Positions 1 to 7,548 of a stretch of 64,000 bases of DNA are shown here, piece by piece (positions within the stretch are counted from its first letter, which is position 1; the number at the start of each line of letters is the position of its first letter). The position numbers and the translations under genes are program-made. The stretch lies in assembly GCA_028877205.1 (NCBI GenBank), contig JAPPHY010000011.1, positions 81,869 through 145,868 on the forward strand. Reading direction: 5' to 3'. This DNA is from Chloroflexota bacterium (GTDB taxonomy: Bacteria > Chloroflexota > Dehalococcoidia > Lucifugimonadales > UBA2985). The notes beneath the pieces were generated by a model that searched no databases, was not told where the DNA came from, and was given only the letters and a program-made list of their open reading frames with translations.

Positions 1-247
1 CAACCCGTCCCACAAAATGTTACCCCGGCCCCGGGGGGCGCCTTTTAATTTCTTTAAACCGGGGGGGGAACGGCGGGGTGGGGGGGCTGGCCTTCGTCCC
101 GTCGATGCCCGCACATCAGCCATGGGACACAGGCCAAGCGGGCCACTCTACTTCCCGCACTGAGCGGTAACCGCGGCGCTTGGAGTGGCGGGGATTCGCC
201 TTTCTGATGGGACAAATGGAACCGCCACCTGACCTGGAGGGCTAGAA
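1..247. other. Window-start spacer, no gene recognised
   Basis: No credible coding region is seen here. The first hundred bases hold several unusual homopolymer runs (eight G at 61-68, seven G at 80-86, clustered C and G near 25-40) unlike the rest of the window, which suggests a low-quality contig edge rather than biology. The segment ends with the ribosome binding site GGAGG (236-240) of the first permease. Confidence 0.5.
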
Positions 248-1213
248 GTGACACAGTACATAATCAGGCGTATCTTGCAGGGATTCCTGGCTATCTTTGT
301 GGTTAGCGTCATTATATTCCTCCTCATCCGCGTTGCGCCCGGCGACGTGGCCCTGATGGTCATCTCCCAGGGCGAGGAGGACTTCAACCGGGAGGACGTT
401 GATCCCATCGTTCTTGAGCGGGTAGAGAGACTCCTGGGTCTGGACCGCCCCCTGTACATGCAGTACCTGGTATGGGCCCGAGACATGATAATCTTGGACT
501 GGAAGGCGTCATTCTACACCTCCAAGCCCATCATGGAGGAGTTCTCGGAGAGAGCGCCCGTGACGCTTCAGCTGGGCATATACAGCGTGGTCCTCTCCGT
601 GATCATCGGACTGCCCATAGGCATCATGATGGCGCTCAAACAAGACGAGTGGATGGACTACGTGGGGCGCATTGTCTCGCTTGCCGGTCTATCCATGCCA
701 AACTTCTGGCTCGCCACGCTGCTAATAGCAGGAGGAGTGTACTTCTTCGACTGGTCGCCAAGACTGCAGTTCGAGCATCCTTGGGAGAACCTGGCAGGCA
801 ACATCAGCATCCTCTTCTGGCCTGCCGTCATCGGCGGATTCGCTTCGGCGGCCACCAAGGCCCGAATGATGCGGTCCACCATGCTGGAGGTGCTCAGACA
901 GGACTACGTTAGAACGGCCCACGCCAAGGGCCTGCGATACTCCGTGGTGGTGTACCGGCACGCCATGAAGAACGCGTTGCTGCCGGTGGTGACCATCATC
1001 GGAATCTCCGCGGCTGTGATAATCGGAGGTTCCGTGATTACGGAGACCATCTTCAATCTGCCTGGCATCGGCATCTACGTGGTCCGCGGCATGAACCAGC
1101 GCGACTTTCCCGTCGTGCAGAGCATGGTGTGCATAATCGCCGCGTGGATAATCTTCGTCAACCTGGCAGTAGACGTTACATACGCCTGGCTGGACCCCCG
1201 GATCCGGTACTAG
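248..1213 (+). CDS. ABC transporter permease, DppB/OppB type
   Basis: Inner-membrane permease of a dipeptide/oligopeptide/nickel-type ABC importer. The N-terminus is the typical DppB start: a short cytoplasmic segment, then a first membrane helix around residues 9-28 leading to RVAPGD. Near residue 217 lies the EAA-type loop that contacts the ATPase (QDYVRTAHAKGL). Length (321 aa) is usual for the family. The GTG start has GGAGG seven bases upstream. It is followed 22 bases later by the DppC-type partner, so the two form a heterodimeric channel. Solute-binding and ATPase genes are not in the window and probably lie upstream. Substrate cannot be read from the sequence; the downstream CoA-transferase/thiolase genes suggest an organic acid or peptide-like substrate (inference). 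Confidence 0.9.
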   Translation: MTQYIIRRILQGFLAIFVVSVIIFLLIRVAPGDVALMVISQGEEDFNREDVDPIVLERVERLLGLDRPLYMQYLVWARDMIILDWKASFYTSKPIMEEFSERAPVTLQLGIYSVVLSVIIGLPIGIMMALKQDEWMDYVGRIVSLAGLSMPNFWLATLLIAGGVYFFDWSPRLQFEHPWENLAGNISILFWPAVIGGFASAATKARMMRSTMLEVLRQDYVRTAHAKGLRYSVVVYRHAMKNALLPVVTIIGISAAVIIGGSVITETIFNLPGIGIYVVRGMNQRDFPVVQSMVCIIAAWIIFVNLAVDVTYAWLDPRIRY

Positions 1214-1235
1214 CCTCGGCCAAGGAGACGGTGAA

Positions 1236-2129
1236 GTGATAGAAGCAGCCAGATCACGGCAAACGGGCGTAGCACCCAGGCTTCGCGAGATCTTCAAGTC
1301 CACCAAGACGTTCTTCAGGCGCAAGCCCTTGGGGGCCATCGGCGGAACCATCATCTTCGGGATGGTGTTGGTCGCCATCTTTGCGCCCATAGTGACGTTC
1401 TACGAGCCCACCCGCACCAGCTTCGGCAATGACCTCCAGTCCCCATCCCTGACTCACTGGATGGGTACCGACACCTGGGGCCGCGACGTGTGGACGCGAA
1501 TCGCCTACGGCGCTCGCATTTCACTGTACGTAGGCCTGCTGTCCGTTGCCACCGGCTCACTCGGCGGGGCGTTTGTCGGCTTGGTGAGCGCCTACTACGG
1601 CGGTAAGTTGGACGCCGTGATACAGCGAATCATGGACTCCATGATGGCAATTCCCACGCTCATCCTGGCCCTGGCCATCATGTCCGCCCTAGGGCAGAGC
1701 CTCAACAACGTGGTGCTGGCGATCGCAATTCCGCAGATTCCGCGTGCCAACCGCGTCGTCCGCTCGCAGGCTCTGGCGGTCAAGGAGTCGGAGTACGTGC
1801 TTGCGGCCAGGGCCATTGGCTCCTCCGATATGCGCGTCATTCTTCAGCACGTTATGCCGCAGTGCGTGGCGCCGTGGCTCATCATCGCCACGGCCGGCCT
1901 GGGCACCGCCATCATCGCCGAATCCGGCCTGAGCTTCCTCGGCCTCGGCGTGCCGGAGCCTACGCCATCCTGGGGCAGCATGCTCACCGGCCGCGTCCGC
2001 AACTACTACGCTGTTGCGCCCTGGCTGGCCATCTGGCCTGGCCTCGCAATATCCGTGGCAGTCTACGGCTTCAACCTCTTCGGCGATGCCCTGCGAGACG
2101 TGCTCGATCCCAGACTCAGAGGCACCTAA
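1236..2129 (+). CDS. ABC transporter permease, DppC/OppC type
   Basis: Second permease subunit of the same importer. It has a cytoplasmic N-terminus, a first membrane helix near residues 35-55, the family hallmark HWMGTDTWGRDVWTRI at about residues 75-90, and an EAA-type coupling loop (SEYVLAARAIGSSD) near residue 184. At 297 aa it has the family's usual length. The GTG start is preceded by AAGGAG. The short gap to the DppB partner supports one transcript; the CoA-transferase follows 68 bases downstream. Assignment to the family is secure, substrate unknown. Confidence 0.9.
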   Translation: MIEAARSRQTGVAPRLREIFKSTKTFFRRKPLGAIGGTIIFGMVLVAIFAPIVTFYEPTRTSFGNDLQSPSLTHWMGTDTWGRDVWTRIAYGARISLYVGLLSVATGSLGGAFVGLVSAYYGGKLDAVIQRIMDSMMAIPTLILALAIMSALGQSLNNVVLAIAIPQIPRANRVVRSQALAVKESEYVLAARAIGSSDMRVILQHVMPQCVAPWLIIATAGLGTAIIAESGLSFLGLGVPEPTPSWGSMLTGRVRNYYAVAPWLAIWPGLAISVAVYGFNLFGDALRDVLDPRLRGT

Positions 2130-2197
2130 GGTCTCGCCGCCCTGACGCGCGCGCCTGGAACCGGGCTCCCCGCTCGTTGGGAGTAAAGGAGGCTGTC

Positions 2198-4675
2198 ATG
2201 GCAGGACCGTGCAGTGGGTACACCGTTCTGGACTTCAGCTTCGGGATGCCGGGCGCTCTGGCCACAGCTGTTCTCGCCGACTTCGGCGCTGAGGTGGTGA
2301 AGGTCGAGCCTCCCTCGGGCGACCCCTACCGTGGTCAGGGCAACTGGCTTGCCTGGAACCGGGGCAAGAAGAGCATCACGCTTGACCTCGACACGGCAGA
2401 GGGCCGCGAGCAGGCCCAGGAGTTGGCCCGCAGGGCCGACGTGGTGGTGGAGAGCTTCCGCCCCGGCGTCAGCGCCGCCAAGGGCATCGACTACGACACC
2501 CTCTCGGCCGCCAACCCCATGCTGGTCTACTGCTCCATCACGGGTTTCGGCCAGAAGGGACCGCTGAGCAACTACAAAGACTACGAGGGCGTCATCGCCG
2601 CAAAGAGCGGCCGCATGGCCACCTGGGGCGGCCAGCTGGACCGCCCCGGGCCGGTGTATCCGGCCGTACGGACCGGTACGTGGGCCGCGAGCCAGGGAGC
2701 CGTCCGCGGCATACTCGGCGCACTCCGCCTGCGAGACCGCTTGGGCCACGGCCAGTGGGTGCAGACCAGCGTGCTGCAGGGAATGATCCCATTCTACGGC
2801 GGCCGGCCTCTGTCCATTCACTTCGCCCGAAAGGACCCGGAGCGGTTCCCGTCCGCAGGACAGGGACCCGGGACGCTCCCCACGCTCGAGTACATCCCAG
2901 TTCGCACCAAGGACGGGCGATGGCTCCAGCACGCCAACAACCGCCAGGGGCCAAGGCTTCTTCCCGCACACCTCAGGGCCATCGGCCTGGGCTGGGTGCT
3001 CGAGGACGAGCGGTACAAGAACGTCTTCGCCCTGCCGGAGGACCGCCGCGAGGAGCTGCGAGAGCTGATCCTGGAGAAGATGCAGGAGAAGACCCTAGAC
3101 GAGTGGATGGAGATCTACGTGGAGGACGGCGACATCGCAGCGGAGCCGTACGTGTACACTGTGGAGGGCATGAAGCACCCGCAGTTCCTCCACAACCGCC
3201 ACGTGGTGGACATCGACGACCCGCGCGTGGGGCCAATGAAGGCTGTTGGGCTCGTGGCCGACCTGTCGGATACGCCCGGCGAGGTTGGCGGTCCCGCGCC
3301 CTACCTCGGCGAGCATACCGCGGAGGTGCTGGAGGGCATCGATGAGCGCGTTCCCGTCGCGCCCGCGGGCGCCAGCAACGGAAACGGCAACGGGCACGCA
3401 CCGGCCTACCTGCTCGACGGCGTCACCGTGCTGGACTTCTCCACGGTCATCGCCGGGCCGTACGGCGCGTCCATGATCGCAGACCTGGGAGCACGCGTAA
3501 TCAAGGTGGACGCCACGCCCGGCCGCGCCCCCGCGACGAGACCAGGCGGCGTTCAAAACCTCATGACCATGCGGACGTACGCCGGCAAGGAGTGCATTCA
3601 GGTTGACCTCCAGACGCCGGAGGGACAGGAGCTCATACACAAGCTCGTGGCTCAATCCGACGTCCTGCTGCATAACTTCCGGCCCGGCGTGCCTAACCGC
3701 TTGGGCATCGACTACGGGACCTGCCGGCAGATCAACCCGCGGCTTGTGCATGTCTACGTCGGCGCGTATGGCGCAACCGGCCCGCACAGCCGCCGGCCAG
3801 GCGCGCACCCGGTGCCCGGCGCACTCTTCGGCGGAGCGCTCCGGCAGGCCGGCAAAGCTATGCCTCCTCCCACCTACCAGCCCATGACGATGGAGGAGAT
3901 CAAGGACACCTCACGGCGCATGATGCGCGCCAACGAGGGCAACCCCGACCCCAACTCCTCGCAGGCCGTGGGTACGGCCATCATGCTCGGCCTCCTGTCC
4001 AGGGAGCGAACGGGCGAGGGCCAGGCCATTCAAGCGACGATGATGTGCGCCAACGCCTGGGCCAACCACGACGAGGCCTACGACTACAACGGGCGTCCGC
4101 CCTACGCTGTCCCGGACGCGGACTGCTACGGCCTCCACGCCCTCTACAGGATATACGAGGCTAGCGACGGCTGGGTGTTCCTTGCGTGCCCATTCGAAGA
4201 GGAGTGGCAGGCGCTATGCAACGCCATCGGGCGTGCCGATCTCATAGGCGATCCGCGGTTCGCACCGGCAGCGCGCATGTCCCACGACGAGGAGCTGATC
4301 GAGCAGCTTGCCGCGGTGTTCGCCACCCGCACAGCCGCGGAGTGGGAGACGCTGCTCACCGCCGAGGATGTTGCCTGCGTACGCGTCTCCAACAGCGACG
4401 ATGCAGAGGAGTTCTACCTGGACCACCCGCAGTCGCTGGAGAACGGCTTCGCGGTCCACACAGAGTCGGACAGCCCGAGGTTCGGCGGATACATGCGTCC
4501 CGGAGGCATCGTTCACATGTCGGAGACTCCCGGACGTTACAGGTCGGCCCCGTATCCCGGTCAGCACACCCAAGTGGTGATGCGGGAGATGGGCTACTCC
4601 GAAGAGGAGATTGAGGCGTACAAGGAGCGGAGCATCGTGCACTGGGAGGAGGTCAACCCCTGGTTCACGAGCTGA
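2198..4675 (+). CDS. Tandem-fused CaiB/BaiF family III CoA-transferase
   Basis: Protein of 825 aa made of two complete CaiB/BaiF (class III CoA-transferase) domains joined head to tail, about residues 5-390 and 404-825, linked by a Gly/Asn-rich stretch near residue 394. Class III enzymes move CoA between carboxylic acids and normally act as interlocked homodimers, so a tandem fusion could fold as a pseudo-dimer. Each half begins with the nucleotide-binding strand and turn typical of the family (VLDFS) and holds the RPGV segment. The aspartate that carries the acyl/CoA intermediate in FRC (Asp169; after the GxGQ strand) appears to be Gln194 in the first half and Cys in the second. The ATG start has AAAGGAGG upstream; longer upstream reading in the same frame overlaps the DppC gene and is rejected. 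A close relative lies at 7549-10014. Confidence 0.88.
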   Translation: MAGPCSGYTVLDFSFGMPGALATAVLADFGAEVVKVEPPSGDPYRGQGNWLAWNRGKKSITLDLDTAEGREQAQELARRADVVVESFRPGVSAAKGIDYDTLSAANPMLVYCSITGFGQKGPLSNYKDYEGVIAAKSGRMATWGGQLDRPGPVYPAVRTGTWAASQGAVRGILGALRLRDRLGHGQWVQTSVLQGMIPFYGGRPLSIHFARKDPERFPSAGQGPGTLPTLEYIPVRTKDGRWLQHANNRQGPRLLPAHLRAIGLGWVLEDERYKNVFALPEDRREELRELILEKMQEKTLDEWMEIYVEDGDIAAEPYVYTVEGMKHPQFLHNRHVVDIDDPRVGPMKAVGLVADLSDTPGEVGGPAPYLGEHTAEVLEGIDERVPVAPAGASNGNGNGHAPAYLLDGVTVLDFSTVIAGPYGASMIADLGARVIKVDATPGRAPATRPGGVQNLMTMRTYAGKECIQVDLQTPEGQELIHKLVAQSDVLLHNFRPGVPNRLGIDYGTCRQINPRLVHVYVGAYGATGPHSRRPGAHPVPGALFGGALRQAGKAMPPPTYQPMTMEEIKDTSRRMMRANEGNPDPNSSQAVGTAIMLGLLSRERTGEGQAIQATMMCANAWANHDEAYDYNGRPPYAVPDADCYGLHALYRIYEASDGWVFLACPFEEEWQALCNAIGRADLIGDPRFAPAARMSHDEELIEQLAAVFATRTAAEWETLLTAEDVACVRVSNSDDAEEFYLDHPQSLENGFAVHTESDSPRFGGYMRPGGIVHMSETPGRYRSAPYPGQHTQVVMREMGYSEEEIEAYKERSIVHWEEVNPWFTS

Positions 4676-4726
4676 CGCTCCCGAATGAACGTTGGCAACG
4701 CTAGCAAACCATAGAGGAGGTGAGGT

Positions 4727-5137
4727 ATGCCCAAGACCATTCCGGTACCCGATGCGCTGGACAAGCCCTTCTGGGATGCCGTGAACGAGAAGAGGCTCGT
4801 GTTGCAGTTCTGCACGGCCTGCGAGAAGCTCCAGTACCCCATCAAGGCAGACTGCGTTCACTGCGACGTCAAGGGCCAACTGGAGTGGAAGGAGGTTGAG
4901 GGGAAGGGTCACATTCTGGAGACGCTGGTTGTCCACGACACGCGCGTGGTACGCCTGAAGGGTGACGTGCCCTTCAACGTTGCCATTATCTCGCTTGACG
5001 AGGACCCGGACATCAACTTCCTGGCCAATCTGCCCGGCACGCCCGTCAACGAGGCGCCGCAGGGCGCGGCCGTGGAGGTGGTGTTCGAGGAGCTGGAGCC
5101 CGGCCGGTTCATCCACGACTGGAAGGTGGTCGAGTAG
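4727..5137 (+). CDS. DUF35 zinc-ribbon/OB-fold acyl-CoA-associated protein
   Basis: 136-aa protein with an N-terminal zinc ribbon (two Cys-x2-Cys pairs at about residues 29-32 and 43-46) followed by an OB-fold, the DUF35 (ChsH2/thiolase-partner) arrangement. Such proteins bind acyl-CoA and form obligate complexes with thiolase-like or hydratase partners, for example ChsH2 DUF35 with the aldolase Ltp2 in steroid side-chain loss. Here the thiolase-like partner follows 64 bases downstream. The start has GAGGAGG eight bases upstream. Family call is firm from the cysteine spacing, the length and the neighbour; the substrate is unknown. Confidence 0.85.
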   Translation: MPKTIPVPDALDKPFWDAVNEKRLVLQFCTACEKLQYPIKADCVHCDVKGQLEWKEVEGKGHILETLVVHDTRVVRLKGDVPFNVAIISLDEDPDINFLANLPGTPVNEAPQGAAVEVVFEELEPGRFIHDWKVVE

Positions 5138-5201
5138 CAAGGAGAGTGTCGGGCAATGAGGTTGCGCTACACTCTCTGTCAACCCGAGCAAGGAGGAAGC
5201 A

Positions 5202-6521
5202 ATGACTAGCAGCGCTGGAGGATTCCCCCGATACGCAGAGGGAATGGGCCTCTGGGAACACAGGGGCAAGGTGGCCGTCGTTGGCTACGGGTACTCCGAG
5301 ATTGACCGCCGCTGGGACGGCGTGAGCATGGACAGGACCCTGGGCGCATTCCAGCTTGCCGCCATGCAGAATGCGATCGAGGACGCGGGGCTGACGGCTG
5401 CGGACATCGACGGCTTCATGTGCAGCGAGGCGATGGCCGGCGATTCGTGGGCCCAGGAAGACCGCGGTGATCCAAGGCCCTACTTCGATCCGCCCTACGA
5501 CTCCGAGGACGGCCTCAGCCTTACCTCCGCCGACTGGCTCATCGCCGGCATGGCGCGCGAGGGCACTCCGCTGTCCAATCTCCAGTACATCGACCGCAAC
5601 CAGCTTGCAATCGGCCAGGAGACCGGCAAGGCCGCGCAGGTAGTCGGCGACGGCCAGGCCAACGTCCTGCTGATGACCTACAACATGGGCAACGTTCCCG
5701 GCAGGTACAAGCTGGAGGAGGGCGACTACTCCGAGGGAGCGCGCAAGTGGTCCGCGCCTTGGGGCTGGATGACCTCCGCGATGATGCAGCACGCCTTCGT
5801 CTTCATGCAGTACTGCACCAAGTACGGCGGCAGCCACGACGACCTAGCCCCCTTCGTGCTCAACCAGCGCAGGAACGGCCTGCTCACGCCGTGGGGCTAC
5901 TACGCCCAGCACGAGCCATACCAGATCACGCTCGAGGACTACCTCACGCAGCGATACATCTGCTGGCCCAACGGCCTGCTCGATTCCGACCGGCCGGTGA
6001 ACCACGCCTTTGCCATGATCTTCACCACCGCCGAGCGCGCCAAGGACATGAAGCAGAAGCCCATCTACGTCCTGAGCCACGTGCAGGCCAGCCATCCCAC
6101 TAAGTCCACCATGGCCACCCTGGAGGACCACGAGGCGTTTACAGACAGCCTGGCCCGCAGGCTGTACGAGGGCGCGGGAGCGCGGCCGGAAGACCTGGAC
6201 ATCTTCAACCCCTACGACGGTTTCGCCACATTTACTCAGAGCTACCTGGAGGGCTTCCAGTGGCACGGCGTCAAGCGCGGCGAGGCGTTCGACTTCTACG
6301 CCGGCGACATTCGAGTGGAGGGGCCGCACCCCTTCAACTCCAGCGGCGGCAACCTGGGCTGCGGCCGCACCCGAACGGCCATGTACACGGACAGCATCGA
6401 GCAGCTCCGCGGCACCGCGGGCGCTCGCCAGGTGACGGTCCGCGCGGAGACCGCGGCCATGGGCCAAGTCACGCCCGGAGGCAACGGCCACATCTTCCTG
6501 AGCGTGCACCCACAGATCTAG
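5202..6521 (+). CDS. Thiolase-like / lipid-transfer (SCP-x, Ltp2-type) protein
   Basis: 439-aa thiolase-fold protein. The N-terminus (KVAVVGYGYSEI, then a helix reaching IEDAGLTAADIDG) matches the non-specific lipid-transfer/acetyl-CoA acetyltransferase branch. Near residues 375-390 a modified thiolase NPSGG-type loop is seen (FNSSGGNLGCGRT). Paired with a DUF35 protein directly upstream, it resembles the Ltp2/ChsH2 retro-aldolase pair, so it may cleave a beta-hydroxy- or beta-keto-acyl-CoA rather than make one (inference). Start ATG has AAGGAGG upstream. Eighty-six bases separate it from the first HAD-like gene. Confidence 0.85.
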   Translation: MTSSAGGFPRYAEGMGLWEHRGKVAVVGYGYSEIDRRWDGVSMDRTLGAFQLAAMQNAIEDAGLTAADIDGFMCSEAMAGDSWAQEDRGDPRPYFDPPYDSEDGLSLTSADWLIAGMAREGTPLSNLQYIDRNQLAIGQETGKAAQVVGDGQANVLLMTYNMGNVPGRYKLEEGDYSEGARKWSAPWGWMTSAMMQHAFVFMQYCTKYGGSHDDLAPFVLNQRRNGLLTPWGYYAQHEPYQITLEDYLTQRYICWPNGLLDSDRPVNHAFAMIFTTAERAKDMKQKPIYVLSHVQASHPTKSTMATLEDHEAFTDSLARRLYEGAGARPEDLDIFNPYDGFATFTQSYLEGFQWHGVKRGEAFDFYAGDIRVEGPHPFNSSGGNLGCGRTRTAMYTDSIEQLRGTAGARQVTVRAETAAMGQVTPGGNGHIFLSVHPQI

Positions 6522-6607
6522 CTCACTGCGGCCCGGTCGGTAGTCGGAATGGCTGCCGACCGGGCCGAGGCCTCACCTCAACCCCCACAACCACAGGAGG
6601 ACACTGC

Positions 6608-7057
6608 TTGGAGCAACGGATACCAGTTACATCCAGCGAGGATGGCGCGGGAGAAGCCGGTCGGCGCCCCGTCGGCCTCATCAGCTTTGACATAGACGGT
6701 ACCCTGACCACGGGCCACGGCCCCGGCCCCATCACCAGAGAGATGGTTGAGCGCGCCAAGGAGTGGGGCTACATCATCGGCAGCTGTTCGGACAGGCCGG
6801 TGGGCGACCAGAAGAACATGTGGGAGACGTGGGGCATTGAGGTTTCGTTCACCGTGCTGAAGCACATGCTGGACAGCGTAAAGTCGCGCTTCGAAGCCGA
6901 CTCCTACGTCCACATCGGCGATACGGACGTGGACTACCACTTCGCGCGGGTGTCGGGATTCGACTTCCTGCAGGTGCAGACGATGGACCCTGAGCCCTGG
7001 ATGCTGAGTCCAGAGGACGGTCAGTGCCACTGGGGGCCGGAGGGTAGAACGCGATAG
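6608..7057 (+). CDS. Small HAD-like hydrolase (first of a pair)
   Basis: 149-aa protein starting with TTG; AGGAGG lies at 6595-6600, seven bases before it, which decides the start over an earlier ATG in frame inside the thiolase gene. HAD motif I (FDIDGTLT) is at about residues 26-33, motif II serine in GSCSD, a lysine in VLKHML, and motif IV GDTDVDY near residues 118-124. No cap domain fits in this length, so it is a capless HAD fold. Its role in the operon is unknown; a phosphatase is possible. It is clearly paralogous to the next gene. Confidence 0.75.
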   Translation: MEQRIPVTSSEDGAGEAGRRPVGLISFDIDGTLTTGHGPGPITREMVERAKEWGYIIGSCSDRPVGDQKNMWETWGIEVSFTVLKHMLDSVKSRFEADSYVHIGDTDVDYHFARVSGFDFLQVQTMDPEPWMLSPEDGQCHWGPEGRTR

Positions 7058-7117
7058 CTGTCGCTCAGTACCCACGGTTCGAGTTAGTGGGCAATCCGCG
7101 TTGGAGGAAGCCACCAT

Positions 7118-7477
7118 TTGAAGAGGCTCATCGCCTTTGACATAGACAACGTGCTGGAGGTATCCGCCGAGCCGGGCCCCGTCACACTGGGCATGGTGCG
7201 GCGGGCCAGGGAGTTGGGCTTCATAATCGGCAGCTGCTCGGACATACCGGTGTCCCAGCAGCAGGCCATGTGGGAGAGGCACAGCATTCCGGTGGACTTC
7301 ACGGTGCTGAAGCACAGGTTGGATGAGCTCAAGCCTCAATTCCAGGCTGACGAGTGCTACCTCGTCAGCCCAAGGGACACCGGCGATTACTCGCGTATAT
7401 ACGGTTTCGTTTTCCTGCCTGTATTCGACATTGGGAACCAGCCGTGGATGGTGGACGAGAACGGGGGGACGCTGTAG
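7118..7477 (+). CDS. Degenerate HAD-like protein (second of a pair)
   Basis: 119-aa paralogue of the preceding protein, sharing FDID, the GFIIGSCSD segment and VLKH. Motif I is DIDNVL, which still allows phosphatase chemistry, but motif IV is altered: where the neighbour reads GDTDVDY this protein reads SPRDTGDY, so the Mg-binding acidic pair is disturbed. It may be a non-catalytic partner of its neighbour (inference). TTG start, GGAGG about eleven bases upstream. Sixty bases after the first HAD gene and 71 before the second CoA-transferase fusion, hence the same operon. Confidence 0.65.
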   Translation: MKRLIAFDIDNVLEVSAEPGPVTLGMVRRARELGFIIGSCSDIPVSQQQAMWERHSIPVDFTVLKHRLDELKPQFQADECYLVSPRDTGDYSRIYGFVFLPVFDIGNQPWMVDENGGTL

Positions 7478-7548
7478 TCAACCCGAATCTGAGATACACG
7501 GGCCGGCTACCGCGCCGAACGCCCAAAAAGCCACAGGAGGATTAGACC

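Noticed and set aside
1862-2197. Longer start of the first CoA-transferase fusion
   Set aside because: The extension overlaps the DppC gene in another frame, while ATG 2198 has a strong ribosome site and the family's N-terminus.
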